The notes beneath the pieces are model-generated. The model was given only the letters and a program-made list of their open reading frames with translations, was not told the DNA's origin and did no database searches. Positions 52,765 through 62,735 of a stretch of DNA of 64,000 bases are shown here, in pieces. Position numbers and translations under genes: made by a program. Origin of the DNA: Clavibacter nebraskensis NCPPB 2581 (GTDB taxonomy: Bacteria; Actinomycetota; Actinomycetes; Actinomycetales; Microbacteriaceae); the NCBI RefSeq assembly GCF_000355695.1, contig NC_020891.1:1364001-1428000 (forward strand), given 5' to 3'. The stretch's first letter is position 1. The number at the start of each line of letters is the position of its first letter.

Positions 52765-55190
52765 CCCTTCGATGCGGTCGGGTGGACCCGGAACACGTGC
52801 ACGGGGTGCGTGAAGGCGTCGAGCCGGACGAAGTTGGAGGTGGACCACGTGTAGACGTCGCCCGTGAGGAGGTCCTCGACGTCGAACACGGCGTCCTCGG
52901 CGAGGCCGAAGCGGGTCGGGTCGAGGTGGACCTGGGTCTCGCGCGCGGAGTGCGGGTCGACGTTCGCGACCACGAGGATCGTGTCGGCCTCGCCCGTGCC
53001 GGTGTGCTCGGCCGCGAGGTGCTTGGAGTAGACGAGGATCGAGTCGTCGTCGCTCCAGTGCACGTCGAGGTTCCGCAGCTGGCGGAGCGCGGGGTGCTCG
53101 CGGCGGATCTCGTTGAGGCGCGTGATCTCCGGCGCGATGGATCCGCCGAGCTCCTCCTGGCGCTGCCAGTCGCGCGGCTTGTACTCGTACTTCTCGTTGT
53201 CGATGTTCTCCTCGGCGCCGGGGCGCGCGACGTTCTCGATCAGCTCGTAGCCCGAGTAGATGCCCCACGACGGCGACGCGGTCGCCGCGATGGCGGCGCG
53301 GATCCGGTACGCGGCCCGCCCGCCGAACTGCAGGTAGGGCGTGAGGATGTCGTGCGTGTTCGCGAAGAAGTTCGGGCGCAGGTAGTCGCTCGTCTCGTGG
53401 CTGACCTCGGTGAGGTACTCCTCGAGCTCCTTCTTCGTGTTGCGCCACGTGAAGTACGTGTACGACTGCTGGAACCCGATCTTGGCGAGCGTGCGCATCA
53501 TCGCGGGGCGCGTGAAGGCCTCGCTGAGGAAGATCGCATCGGGCTCGTCGCGCATCACCTGGTGGATGAGGCGCTCCCAGAACACGAGCGGCTTGGTGTG
53601 CGGGTTGTCGACGCGGAAGATCTTGACGCCGAGGCCGAGCCACACGCGCATGACCCGGAGCATCTCGCGGTACGACCCTTCCGGGTCGTTGTCGAAGTTC
53701 AGCGGGTAGATGTCCTGGTACTTCTTCGGCGGGTTCTCCGCGTACGCGATCGAGCCGTCGGGGAGCGTCGTGAAGAGCTCCGGGTGCGTGGTGACCCAGG
53801 GGTGGTCGGGCGACGCCTGGAGCGCGATGTCGATCGCGAGCTCCATGCCATGGTCGGCGACCGCCTGGACGAACGCGCGGAAGTCCTCGACCGTGCCGAG
53901 CTCGGGGTGGATGGAGTCGTGCCCGCCGTCCTCGGAGCCGATGCCGTAGGGCGATCCCGGGTCGTGCGGCCCGGCCGTGAGCGTGTTGTTCGGGCCCTTG
54001 CGGTTGGTGCGCCCGATGGGGTGCACCGGCGGGATGTAGACGACGTCGAAGCCCATGTCGCGGATGGCGGGGAGGCGCTCGGCCGCGGTCGCGAACGTGC
54101 CGCTCGTCCAGGAGCCGTCCTCGTGCTGGACGGCGCCCTCGGAGCGGGGGAAGAACTCGTACCAGGACCCGACGGCGGCGCGCTCGCGCTCCACGACGAT
54201 CGTGCGCTCGGGCGAGAGCGTGACGAGGCTGCGGAGCGGGACGCGGTCGATCGCGGCGAGGACCTCGGGGGTCGTGGCGGCGGCGAGGCGCGCGGTCGGC
54301 GTGGCGTCGGCCTCGGCGATCGCGGAGAGCGCGGCGCGGAGCACCTCGCGGTCGGCGGCGTCGCGGGCGTCGTCCGCCGCCGCGCGCTCGAGCGCCTCCG
54401 CGCCGAGGGCGAGCATCACGTCGACGTCGAGGCCCGCGGGGACCTTGATCTCCGCGTTGTGCAGCCACGTGCCGAAGTCGTCCGACCACGCGCTCACACG
54501 CCAGGTCCAGACGCCCTGCGTCTCGAGCTGGGCGGTCGTGATCCAGCGGTCGAGCCCGGGCTTCGTGGCGTCGAGCGACATGCGGTGCTCGGTCACGGAG
54601 CCCGACGGATCGGTGAGGAGGACGTCCGCGCCGATGAGGTCGTGGCCCTCACGGAAGATCGTCGCGCCGAAGGGCACCACGTCGTGGACGAAGCTCTTGG
54701 CGGGCCAGAGGTCGTCCTCGATCTGCGGGGTGAGCGACAGGATCGGGATGCGGCCGATGACGGGGACGTGGTCGTCGGTCGCGGACTCGGCGGCGGGGGA
54801 CGGCTGCGACGAGTCGACGGCCGGCGTCGGCTCGGCGACCGGAGCCGCGTGGCGGGGCGTCGAGGGCATGGGTGCGGCCGGCTCCGGCGCGGAGGCGACC
54901 TCCGGGGCGCGCTCGGCGGGGGTGGCGGGCGCCTGCTCGGGGGCCGCGACGCGCGCGGGCTCCGTCGCCGCGGGCGCCGGGGGCACGGGCGTCGACGGGA
55001 TCACCGGCGACTGCGGCTCCGGAGCCGCGGGGGCGGGTGCCGCCTGCGCGGGCACCTGGGGGGTCAGGGGGAGTCGGGGCTCGGGCGGCTTCTGGGCGTC
55101 CTGGAGCTTCTGGGCCTTGGCGGCCTTGCGGGCTGCACGGCCGCGCACCGGGCGGGGGAGGGGATCGGGTCCGTCCTGGGGTGTGGTCAC
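52761..55190 (-). CDS. glgE: Alpha-1,4-glucan:maltose-1-phosphate maltosyltransferase GlgE
   Basis: GlgE transfers maltosyl units from maltose-1-phosphate onto linear alpha-1,4-glucan, which GlgB then branches. The 809-residue protein has [10 protein letters not shown], the nucleophile zone [12 protein letters not shown], acid in FLSEAFTRP and [11 protein letters not shown], all GlgE hallmarks. A Pro/Ala-rich N-terminal extension of about 140 residues makes it longer than the usual 660-700. GTG at 55190 is 6 bases after a minus-strand TACGGT (55197-55202). No treS or mak gene lies in this window. Confidence 0.95.
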   Translation of the reverse strand: MTTPQDGPDPLPRPVRGRAARKAAKAQKLQDAQKPPEPRLPLTPQVPAQAAPAPAAPEPQSPVIPSTPVPPAPAATEPARVAAPEQAPATPAERAPEVASAPEPAAPMPSTPRHAAPVAEPTPAVDSSQPSPAAESATDDHVPVIGRIPILSLTPQIEDDLWPAKSFVHDVVPFGATIFREGHDLIGADVLLTDPSGSVTEHRMSLDATKPGLDRWITTAQLETQGVWTWRVSAWSDDFGTWLHNAEIKVPAGLDVDVMLALGAEALERAAADDARDAADREVLRAALSAIAEADATPTARLAAATTPEVLAAIDRVPLRSLVTLSPERTIVVERERAAVGSWYEFFPRSEGAVQHEDGSWTSGTFATAAERLPAIRDMGFDVVYIPPVHPIGRTNRKGPNNTLTAGPHDPGSPYGIGSEDGGHDSIHPELGTVEDFRAFVQAVADHGMELAIDIALQASPDHPWVTTHPELFTTLPDGSIAYAENPPKKYQDIYPLNFDNDPEGSYREMLRVMRVWLGLGVKIFRVDNPHTKPLVFWERLIHQVMRDEPDAIFLSEAFTRPAMMRTLAKIGFQQSYTYFTWRNTKKELEEYLTEVSHETSDYLRPNFFANTHDILTPYLQFGGRAAYRIRAAIAATASPSWGIYSGYELIENVARPGAEENIDNEKYEYKPRDWQRQEELGGSIAPEITRLNEIRREHPALRQLRNLDVHWSDDDSILVYSKHLAAEHTGTGEADTILVVANVDPHSARETQVHLDPTRFGLAEDAVFDVEDLLTGDVYTWSTSNFVRLDAFTHPVHVFRVHPTASKG

Positions 55191-55196
55191 TGTTCG

Positions 55197-55202
55197 ACCG
55201 TA
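55197..55202 (-). promoter_or_regulatory. Predicted leaderless -10 box of glgE-glgB
   Basis: TACGGT on the minus strand ends 6 bases before the glgE GTG. Confidence 0.5.
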
Positions 55203-55349
55203 GCCCGTGCGCCGTCCGGCTGTCGCTCGCCGCGGCGGTGGCCGGCGCCGTGCGGATGCCCGACGGCCGCGCGTCATCGCCCGTGCGCCCCGCGGCCACG
55301 GACCCTCCACGCGCGGGCCGGACCCTGGTGCCCTGCCACCCCGCGCCCC

Positions 55350-55355
55350 TAGGCT
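55350..55355 (+). promoter_or_regulatory. Predicted -10 box of glgP
   Basis: TAGGCT lies 53 bases before the glgP GTG; the leader has a TAGGGAG ribosome site. Confidence 0.45.
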
Positions 55356-55407
55356 CGGGAGCCATCCGCGCGGGCCAGCCCGCCGCCGTCCGGTCCTAGG
55401 GAGTCCC

Positions 55408-57963
55408 GTGAAGGCCATCCGCAGATTCACCGTCCGTGCCGTCCTCCCGGAGGAGCTGTCCGCGCTGGACGAGCTGGCCGGCAACCTCCGATGGTCGTGG
55501 TACGAGCCCACCCGCCGCGTGTTCGCGCACGTGAGCCCCGAGCTGTGGGAGGGGACGGGTCACGATCCGGTCGCGCTGCTCGGCGTGGTCGACCAGGAGC
55601 GCCTGCGCGAGCTCGCGGACGACGAGGGCTTCGTGGCGTGGGCGGAGGAGCAGCGCGCCGACCTCCGGGCGTACGTGCGCGAGCCGCGCTGGTACCAGCA
55701 GCTCGAGGGCGACGTGCCCGAGGCGATCGGCTACTTCTCGCCCGAGTTCGGGATCGCCGCCGCGCTGCCGCAGTACTCGGGCGGCCTCGGGATCCTCGCG
55801 GGCGACCACCTCAAGAGCGCCTCCGACCTCGGCGTCCCGCTTGTCGGCGTCGGCCTCTTCTACCGCTCCGGCTACTTCCGCCAGGGGATCTCCTCCGACG
55901 GCTGGCAGCAGGAGAGCTACCCCGTCTTCGACCCGGACGGCCTGCCGCTCCAGGTGCTGCGCGACGCCGACGGCGCGCCCGTCCACGTCGCGCTCGAGCT
56001 GCCGGGCGACCGCACGCTGCACGCGCGGATCTGGGGGGCCCGGGTGGGACGGATCCCGCTGCTCCTCCTCGACACCGACGTGCCCGAGAACGACGACGAG
56101 CTCCGGCGGGTGACCGACCGGCTCTACGGCGGCGGCGGCGAGCACCGGCTGCACCAGGAGCTGCTGCTCGGCGTCGGCGGGGTGCGCGCCATCGCGGCGC
56201 ACGCGCGCGTCACCGGCGCGCCCGTTCCGCGCGTCTTCCACACCAACGAGGGCCACGCGGGCTTCCTCGGCGTCGAGCGCATCTCGACGCTCATGGCCGA
56301 CGGCCTCGACTTCGACGAGGCGCTGCAGGTGGTGCGCGCGGGCACGGTGTTCACGACGCACACGCCCGTGCCCGCGGGGATCGACCGGTTCGACGTCGAA
56401 CTCGTGCGGCAGCACGTGACCGAGCGCTTGCTGCCGGGCGTGCCGACGGAGCGCGTGCTCGGGCTCGGGGCGGAGCTGCACGAGGGCGGATCGCCCGACG
56501 TGTTCAACATGGCGCTCATGGGCCTGCGTCTCGCACAGCGCGCGAACGGCGTCTCCCAGCTGCACGGCGAGGTCAGCCGAGGCATGTTCGCGGGGCTCTG
56601 GCCGGGGTTCGACACCGAGGAGGTGCCGATCACGAGCGTGACGAACGGCGTGCACGCACCGACGTGGACGGATCCGATGCTCATGTCGCTCGCGCGCGAG
56701 CGCCTCGGCACGTGGGACACGACGGCGGCGGACTGGTCGTCGTCGGCCGTGACCGACGGCGACCTGTGGGACGTGCGCGGCCGGATGCGCCGGCAGCTCG
56801 TCGAGGACGCGCGACGCCGCGTCGTGCGCGCCTGGCGCGAGCAGAACCCGGGCGCGGTCGAGCCGGCGTGGCTCGAGGACGTGCTCGACCCCGAGGTCCT
56901 CACGATCGGCTTCGCGCGGCGCGTCCCGACCTACAAGCGGCTGACGCTCATGCTCCACGACCGGGAGCGCCTCCGCCGGATCCTCACCGACCCGGAGCGG
57001 CCCGTGCAGATCGTGGTCGCGGGCAAGTCGCACCCGGCAGACGACGAGGGCAAGCGCCTCATCCAGGAGCTCGTGCGGTTCGCCGCGGAGCCGGGGATCC
57101 GCGGGCGGCTCGTGTTCCTGCCCGACTACGACATCGGCATGGCGCAGCTGCTCTACCCGGGCACCGACGTGTGGCTCAACAACCCGCTGCGCCCGCTCGA
57201 GGCGTGCGGCACGTCCGGCATGAAGGCGGCGCTCAACGGCGCGCTGAACCTGTCGATCCTCGACGGCTGGTGGAACGAGTACTTCGACGGCGGCAACGGC
57301 TGGGCGATCCCGTCGGCTGACCGCGCGCACGACGGCGCCGAGCGCGACGCGATGGAGGCGACCGCGCTGTACGACCTCATCGAGAACCGCATCGCGCCGC
57401 GCTTCTACGAGCGCGACGGCGACGGCGTGCCCACGGGCTGGGTGCACGACATCCGGCACACCCTGCGGACGCTGTCGCCCGAGCTCAGCGCCGACCGCAT
57501 GGTGCGCCAGTACGTCGAGCGGCTGTACGTGCCGGCCGGGCGGGCGCAGGCGGTCGTCGCGGCCGACGGATCCGCCCGGGCCCGCGAGCTGGCGGCCTGG
57601 CGCGGCCGGGTCGTCGCCGCGTGGCCGTCGGTGCAGGTCGCGCACGTCGAGTCGGAGGGCGTCGAGCACCAGGCGCAGGTCGGCGACGAGCTGCGGGTGC
57701 GCGCGTGGGTGGCGCTCGGGGGCCTCGGCTCCGAGGACGTGACGGTCGAGGTCGTGCACGGGCGCACGGGCGAGGGCGACGTGCTGACCGACGTGGTGCG
57801 GCAGGCGCTCGCGCCGGTCGGCGGATCCGGCGGCCAGCAGGAGTACGCGGGCACCGTGCGGCTCGCGAGCGCGGGGCCGTTCGGCTACACCGTGCGCGTC
57901 GTGCCACGGCACGAGCTGCTCGCATCGAGCGCGGAGCCGGGGCTGGTCGCGGTCGCGGGCTGA
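55408..57963 (+). CDS. glgP: Alpha-glucan phosphorylase GlgP
   Basis: GlgP releases glucose-1-phosphate from alpha-glucan with phosphate, using pyridoxal phosphate. The 851-residue protein is the actinobacterial type with an N-terminal DUF3417 domain (ELAGNLRWSWYEPTRRVF), YFSPEFGIAAALPQYSGGLGILAGDHLKSASDLG and the PLP region EACGTSGMKAALNGALNLSILDGWWNE. GTG at 55408 follows TAGGGAG. It is divergent from glgE-glgB, with 217 bases between, so synthesis and breakdown genes share one control region. Confidence 0.95.
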   Translation: MKAIRRFTVRAVLPEELSALDELAGNLRWSWYEPTRRVFAHVSPELWEGTGHDPVALLGVVDQERLRELADDEGFVAWAEEQRADLRAYVREPRWYQQLEGDVPEAIGYFSPEFGIAAALPQYSGGLGILAGDHLKSASDLGVPLVGVGLFYRSGYFRQGISSDGWQQESYPVFDPDGLPLQVLRDADGAPVHVALELPGDRTLHARIWGARVGRIPLLLLDTDVPENDDELRRVTDRLYGGGGEHRLHQELLLGVGGVRAIAAHARVTGAPVPRVFHTNEGHAGFLGVERISTLMADGLDFDEALQVVRAGTVFTTHTPVPAGIDRFDVELVRQHVTERLLPGVPTERVLGLGAELHEGGSPDVFNMALMGLRLAQRANGVSQLHGEVSRGMFAGLWPGFDTEEVPITSVTNGVHAPTWTDPMLMSLARERLGTWDTTAADWSSSAVTDGDLWDVRGRMRRQLVEDARRRVVRAWREQNPGAVEPAWLEDVLDPEVLTIGFARRVPTYKRLTLMLHDRERLRRILTDPERPVQIVVAGKSHPADDEGKRLIQELVRFAAEPGIRGRLVFLPDYDIGMAQLLYPGTDVWLNNPLRPLEACGTSGMKAALNGALNLSILDGWWNEYFDGGNGWAIPSADRAHDGAERDAMEATALYDLIENRIAPRFYERDGDGVPTGWVHDIRHTLRTLSPELSADRMVRQYVERLYVPAGRAQAVVAADGSARARELAAWRGRVVAAWPSVQVAHVESEGVEHQAQVGDELRVRAWVALGGLGSEDVTVEVVHGRTGEGDVLTDVVRQALAPVGGSGGQQEYAGTVRLASAGPFGYTVRVVPRHELLASSAEPGLVAVAG

Positions 57964-57967
57964 CGGG

Positions 57968-57999
57968 GGCGGGCGGCGACCATCGGGGCGCCGCCCGCC
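57968..57999. terminator. Terminator between glgP and the GDSL gene
   Basis: GGCGGGCGGCG (57968-57978) pairs exactly with CGCCGCCCGCC (57989-57999), 11 bp with a 10-base loop, 4 bases after the glgP stop and 3 before the convergent stop. Confidence 0.8.
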
Positions 58000-58002
58000 G
58001 TC

Positions 58003-59310
58003 TCAGGCCGGGGTGGCGGAGAGCTTCGCGGCGAGCACCTCGGCGAAGCGCGCGTAGCCGAGGTCGTTCGGGTGGTTGTCCGGGCCCATCCAGCCGTACG
58101 GGTCGGAGGCGCCCTCGCCCACCATGCGGGGGATGTACGCGCCGATCTCGAAGACATCGGCGCGCGGATCCGCCGACGCCGCGTCGCGCAGCGCGCCGAT
58201 GTAGTCGGCCCACGTCGTGCCGCGGATCGGCAGCGTCGTCCGCTCGTAGGGCGGCGTGAAGAGGATGGGCGCCTCGCTCGTGGTGCGGATCAGCTCGATG
58301 AGGACGGCCGCGTCCGAGCGCACCTCCTCGGGCGTGCGCACGACGACGTCGTTGATGAGGTGCTCGGGCATCCAGAGGTCGAGCTCGAAGCGCGGGGCCG
58401 AGCGGATCCACGTGCTCACGCCGTCCGGCCGCGCCTCCTCCGAGAGCTGCCAGAGCTGCGAGCCGGAGTTGCCGCCCTCGATGACGTGGACGCCGCGGTC
58501 CTCGTCGCCGTCGAAGAGCCACGCGCCCTCGAGCTCGGGCTTCCCGCCGGCCCACGCCACGGTGATCGCGTGGTCGGCGGAGTCCATCTGCGGGCTCGTC
58601 CAGGTGAGGGACCCGCCGACGTCGGCGCGGACCGTCTCGGGCGCGCCGTCGTCGACCTGCACGGTGATCGCCGCGTCGAGGCCGGGCGCCCACCAGCAGA
58701 CGCGCGCCGAGGTCATGCGCGCGGTGTACGTGCCGGGACCGCCGGCCTCCGTGAGCATCACGACGCGCCGCCCCCAGCCGTGCCGGCCGCCCGCGGTGGG
58801 CGTGCCGGCGAACGCGAAGCCCTGGTCGGCGGGCACGGTGATCTGGTGCCGGGACGCGATGTAGTCGAGGCCGCCGCGCGCGCCCGACGGGTACGCGCCG
58901 CGCAGCCGGTCGCGGAGCTGGGCGGGGTACGCGTGCTGCAGGGTGGTGGCGCCCTGGCCCTCCGTGATGCTGTCGCCGAGCACGCCGATCATGAGGCGCC
59001 GCTCCCGGACCCCGTCGCGCAGCGCGTAGAAGCCGGCGAGCGCGTCGTCGGGGCCGTAGGTCATGGGCTCGATCGGCGGGCCGCCGGACGCGGTGACGGC
59101 GGGCGTGGGCGGATCCCCGGCGTCCGCGGTCGGGGTGGCCGTGCCCCCCGCGGTGGGCGGTGCCGGGCGTGGCGTCGTGGTGCAGCCGGCTACGGCGGCG
59201 ACGGCCGACAGCGCCGCGAGGCCGCCGCCCGCGACGAGCGCGCGGCGGGTAAGCGTGCGGCGCCGGTCCGCGGGGAGGTCGGCGGGCGGGCCGGGGGACT
59301 CGTCGGTCAT
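58003..59310 (-). CDS. SGNH/GDSL hydrolase, predicted Tat-type lipoprotein
   Basis: A 435-residue exported protein: RRRTLTRRALVAGGGL gives a twin-arginine-like n-region and AAVAGC (Cys43) a lipobox, so it is probably a lipid-anchored surface protein. A Pro/Thr linker leads to an SGNH hydrolase domain with nucleophile Ser114 (GDSITEGQG) and the catalytic Asp/His pair in DNHPNDLGY. Substrates of such proteins include acetyl esters on polysaccharides. It follows glgX by 143 bases on the same strand. Confidence 0.88.
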   Translation of the reverse strand: MTDESPGPPADLPADRRRTLTRRALVAGGGLAALSAVAAVAGCTTTPRPAPPTAGGTATPTADAGDPPTPAVTASGGPPIEPMTYGPDDALAGFYALRDGVRERRLMIGVLGDSITEGQGATTLQHAYPAQLRDRLRGAYPSGARGGLDYIASRHQITVPADQGFAFAGTPTAGGRHGWGRRVVMLTEAGGPGTYTARMTSARVCWWAPGLDAAITVQVDDGAPETVRADVGGSLTWTSPQMDSADHAITVAWAGGKPELEGAWLFDGDEDRGVHVIEGGNSGSQLWQLSEEARPDGVSTWIRSAPRFELDLWMPEHLINDVVVRTPEEVRSDAAVLIELIRTTSEAPILFTPPYERTTLPIRGTTWADYIGALRDAASADPRADVFEIGAYIPRMVGEGASDPYGWMGPDNHPNDLGYARFAEVLAAKLSATPA

Positions 59311-59453
59311 GTGCGGCGTCCTCGTGCTCGGGCGCGGCGGTGCGCGGCGGATCGTGCGGGCGCCTCCAGGAGAGCACACGGGCGCCGCGCGACGCGAACC
59401 CGGCGCGGCCTCCGTCCGGGTCGGCCGCGCGCCTCGGCGGACGGGTGGCCGGG

Positions 59454-61511
59454 TCAGCGGGCCTGGTAGATCCCCAGCGCCGGCCCGTCGACCTCGACCC
59501 GGTCGCCGGGCGCGTCGTCCGTCGCCACCACCTCGGGCCGCTCCCACTCGCTCGACCACAGCAGGCGCCAGCACGCCACGCCGTCGTGCTCCGGCAGCGT
59601 CACCGTCGCGCGGGACTCCTGGCCGTGGATGACGACGAGCACGCGGCTCGGCTCCTCGGTCTCGGGGGTCGACGTGGTGATCCACTGCAGGGTGCGCGTG
59701 CCCGTCGACTCCCAGGCCGCCTCGGTCATGGGCGTGCCGTCGGCGTCGCGCCAGGCGAGCACCGACGCGCTCGGCACGTGCGCGTCGGGCTCCGCGTAGC
59801 GCACGGGCCGGAGCGCCGGGTTCTCCCGCCGGATGCGGAGCAGGTGGCGCGTGGTCGCCTCCAGGTCCATCCGCCACGCGTCCTCGTCCCAGCGCATCCA
59901 CGTCGCCGCGTTGTCGAGGCAGTAGCCGTTGTTGTTGCCGCGCTGCGTGCGGCCGCGCTCGTCGCCCATCGTGATCATGGGGATGCCCGCGGAGACGAGC
60001 AGCGTCCCGAGCAGGTTGCGCGAGGTGCGCCTGCGGGCCGCGAGGATCGCGGCGTCGCGCGTCGGCCCCTCCACGCCGTGGTTCCACGAGCGGTTCGCGT
60101 CGGTTCCGTCGCGGTTCGACTCGCCGTTGCCGCTGTTGTGCTTGCGGTCGTAGCTCGTGAGGTCGGCGAGCGTGAAGCCGTCGTGCGCGGTGACGAAGGA
60201 GACGGAGGCGAGCGGGCCGCGGTCGGCGGCGAAGGTTCCGGAGGATCCCGCGAGGCAGGACGCGAGCGCCCCCACGCCGTTCGGGGCGCGGCCGGTGCGC
60301 CGGGACTCGGCGACGTCGGTGAGCCAGAAGTCGCGCACGACGTCGCGGTAGCCGTCGTTCCACTCGCTCCAGCCGGATCCGAACCCGCCCGTGCGCCAGC
60401 CGCCCATGCCCACGTCCCACGGCTCGGCGATCATGAGCAGCCCCTGGAGCGCCTCGTCCTCGACGATGGCGCGCAGCAGCGGGTGCGCCGGGTCGAAGTC
60501 CACGCGCTCGTCGCGCCCGAGGGTCACGGCGAGGTCGAAGCGGAAGCCGTCGACGCCCATCACGTCGGACCAGTGCTCGAGCGAGTCGAGCACGAGGCGC
60601 TGCGCGTCGGGCCGGGACAGGTCGACCGTGTTGCCGCAGCCCGTCACGTCGATGGGCGTGCCGTCGGGCGTGTGCCGGTAGTACCGCGAGCCGTCGATGC
60701 CGCGGAGGCTCGTGACGGGCCCGTCGGCGCCCTCCTCGGCCGTGTGGTTGTAGACGACGTCGAGCACGACCTGGATCCCCGCGGCGTGAAGCGCGTCGAC
60801 CATGCCCCGGAACTCCGCCGCGACCTCGTCGGCGCCGGCATCCCGGGCCCGTCGCGTCGCGTAGGGCGCGTGCGGCGCGAGGTAGGCGAGCGTGTTGTAG
60901 CCCCAGTGGTTGATGCGGCCCTGCGCGCGCAGCCGCTCCTCGCTCGTGGACGCGTGCACGGGCAGGAGCTCGACCGTCGTGATCCCGAGGTCGACCAGGC
61001 GCTCCACCGTGGTCGGGTGCCCGAGGCCCGCGTACGTGCCGCGCAGCTCCTCCGGCAGCCGCTCGTCGGTCTTCGTGAAGCCGCGCACGTGCAGCTCGTA
61101 GACGACCTGCCGGTCGCGCGGCACGACGGGGCGCGCGGCGCGGCGGGCGGCGCGCTCCTCGGCGGGCACCTCGCGCGTGGCGACTGACCGCCACGCGGCG
61201 GGGCCCACCTGCACGAGGCCGCGGGCGTACGGGTCGAGCAGGTGGCGCGTCGGGTCGAAGGAGTCGCCGGGCGCGGGGTCGCCGTCGACGCGCACGGAGT
61301 ACGCGGTGCCGGGGACGAGCCGGGCGCTGGATCCCGTCCACACGCCCGCGTCGCCGCGCTCCATCGCGACGACCTCGACCACGCGGCGGGGGTCGTCGAC
61401 GTCCGAGACGGTGAGCTCGACGGCGGACGCGCCGTGGCTCACGACGCGCAGCGTGCCGCCCTGGTCGTGGAGCGTCAGCCCCAGGGGCACGGGCGGTCCG
61501 GGGCGGGGCAT
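59454..61511 (-). CDS. glgX: Glycogen debranching enzyme GlgX (isoamylase type)
   Basis: GlgX hydrolyses alpha-1,6 branches left after phosphorylase action. The 685-residue GH13 protein has an N-terminal CBM48 (PVPLGLTLHDQGG), HWGYNTLAYLAP, nucleophile Asp in GVDGFRFDLAVTLGRD, acid Glu in IAEPWD, SFVTAHDGFTLADL and GDERGRTQRGNNNGYC. ATG at 61511 fits; minus-strand TACCCT is 7 bases upstream. With glgP it forms the breakdown branch. It is divergent from csd with only 18 bases between start codons. Confidence 0.94.
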   Translation of the reverse strand: MPRPGPPVPLGLTLHDQGGTLRVVSHGASAVELTVSDVDDPRRVVEVVAMERGDAGVWTGSSARLVPGTAYSVRVDGDPAPGDSFDPTRHLLDPYARGLVQVGPAAWRSVATREVPAEERAARRAARPVVPRDRQVVYELHVRGFTKTDERLPEELRGTYAGLGHPTTVERLVDLGITTVELLPVHASTSEERLRAQGRINHWGYNTLAYLAPHAPYATRRARDAGADEVAAEFRGMVDALHAAGIQVVLDVVYNHTAEEGADGPVTSLRGIDGSRYYRHTPDGTPIDVTGCGNTVDLSRPDAQRLVLDSLEHWSDVMGVDGFRFDLAVTLGRDERVDFDPAHPLLRAIVEDEALQGLLMIAEPWDVGMGGWRTGGFGSGWSEWNDGYRDVVRDFWLTDVAESRRTGRAPNGVGALASCLAGSSGTFAADRGPLASVSFVTAHDGFTLADLTSYDRKHNSGNGESNRDGTDANRSWNHGVEGPTRDAAILAARRRTSRNLLGTLLVSAGIPMITMGDERGRTQRGNNNGYCLDNAATWMRWDEDAWRMDLEATTRHLLRIRRENPALRPVRYAEPDAHVPSASVLAWRDADGTPMTEAAWESTGTRTLQWITTSTPETEEPSRVLVVIHGQESRATVTLPEHDGVACWRLLWSSEWERPEVVATDDAPGDRVEVDGPALGIYQAR

Positions 61512-61517
61512 GCGACC

Positions 61518-61524
61518 TAGGGTA
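61518..61524. promoter_or_regulatory. Overlapping bidirectional -10 of glgX and the cysteine desulfurase gene
   Basis: TAGGGTA gives TAGGGT (61518-61523) on the plus strand, 6 bases before csd ATG 61530, and TACCCT (61519-61524) on the minus strand, 7 bases before the glgX ATG 61511. Five of the six base pairs are shared, so both genes would be leaderless and driven from one opened segment. Confidence 0.6.
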
Positions 61525-61529
61525 GGGGC

Positions 61530-62735
61530 ATGACGGTCTACCTCGACCACGCGGCCACGACCCCCATGCGGCCGGAGGCGATCGCGGCGCTCGCCGGGGC
61601 GCTGACCCTGGTGGGGAACCCGTCCTCCATCCACTCGCACGGGCAGGAGGCGCGGCGCGTGCTCGAGGAGGCGCGCGAGGCCATCGCGCGGGCGCTCGAC
61701 GCGGACCCGGTCGAGGTCGTGCTCACCTCCGGCGGCACCGAGTCGGTGAACCTGGGGATCAAGGGGCTGCACGGCGCGCGCGTGACGGCCGACCCGCGGC
61801 GCACGCGCATCCTCGTGCCCGACGGCGAGCACCACGCCACAGCCGACACGGTCGAGTGGCTCGAGCGCCGCGGCGCCGCCGTGGAGCGGCTCCCCATCGA
61901 CGCGCTCGGGCGCATCCGGGTCGACCAGGTCGCCGCCGCGCTCGCCGCGGACCCCGGATCCGTCTCCCTCCTCACGTTCCTCGCCGCGAGCAACGAGGTG
62001 GGCACGATCCAGCCGGTCGAGGAGCTCGCCGCCCTCGCCCGGGCGCACGGCGTGCCCGTGCACGTCGACGCGGTCGCCGCGTTCGGGCACATGCCGGTGC
62101 CGTTCCGGCGCTGGCGCGAGGCGGGCGTCTCGGCCGTGAGCGTCTCGGCGCACAAGGTCGGCGGGCCCGTCGGCAGCGGGGCGCTCGTGCTCGCGCGGCA
62201 GGCGACGGTGGATCCGCAGATCCACGGCGGCGGCCAGCAGCGGCAGGTGCGCTCAGGCACGCAGGACGCGGCCTCCGCGGTGGCGTTCGCGGCGGCCGTG
62301 TCGCTCGCCGTCGCCGAGCTCGACGCCGAGGCCGTGCGCCTGGCGCGCCTCCGCGACCGCCTGGTGGAGACGGTCCTCCGCGACGTCCCCGGCGCGGTCC
62401 TCCGCGGCGACCCGGATCCCGCGGGCCGCCTGCCCGGCAACGCGCACCTCACCTTCGCGGGCTGCCAGGGCGACTCGCTCCTGCTCCTGCTCGACATGGC
62501 CGGCGTCTCTGTCTCGACGGGATCCGCGTGCCAGGCCGGTGTGCCCGAGGTCTCGCACGTGCTCCTCGGCATGGGCATCCCCGAGGACGAGGCGCGCGGC
62601 GCCCTCCGCTTCACGCTCGGCCGCACCACCACCGACGCCGACGTGGACGCGCTCCTCGCGGCGCTGCCCGACGCCGTCGCGCGGGCCTCCCGGGCGGGCC
62701 TCGCGGGACGCGCGGCGCGTAGGCTCACGGGGTGA
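61530..62735 (+). CDS. Cysteine desulfurase (IscS/NifS family)
   Basis: This PLP enzyme takes sulfur from cysteine onto its own cysteine and passes it on, here probably to MnmA. The 401-residue protein has [46 protein letters not shown] Lys209 ([10 protein letters not shown]) and the active Cys334 ([17 protein letters not shown]). It overlaps mnmA as GTGA, so the donor and the thiolase are coupled. Confidence 0.95.
   Translation: MTVYLDHAATTPMRPEAIAALAGALTLVGNPSSIHSHGQEARRVLEEAREAIARALDADPVEVVLTSGGTESVNLGIKGLHGARVTADPRRTRILVPDGEHHATADTVEWLERRGAAVERLPIDALGRIRVDQVAAALAADPGSVSLLTFLAASNEVGTIQPVEELAALARAHGVPVHVDAVAAFGHMPVPFRRWREAGVSAVSVSAHKVGGPVGSGALVLARQATVDPQIHGGGQQRQVRSGTQDAASAVAFAAAVSLAVAELDAEAVRLARLRDRLVETVLRDVPGAVLRGDPDPAGRLPGNAHLTFAGCQGDSLLLLLDMAGVSVSTGSACQAGVPEVSHVLLGMGIPEDEARGALRFTLGRTTTDADVDALLAALPDAVARASRAGLAGRAARRLTG
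62720..62725 (+). promoter_or_regulatory. Predicted leaderless -10 box of mnmA
   Basis: TAGGCT ends 6 bases before the mnmA GTG, inside the end of the desulfurase gene. Confidence 0.5.

Noticed and set aside
50194-54489. 1431-codon glgE-glgB fusion
   Set aside because: The part before 52764 is an out-of-frame reading of glgE; the ATGA overlap and the GlgE frame show two genes.
58003-61341. One 1112-codon protein joining the glgX region and the GDSL gene
   Set aside because: The upstream part is the wrong frame of glgX; the GDSL lipoprotein has its own ATG at 59310 with signal peptide.
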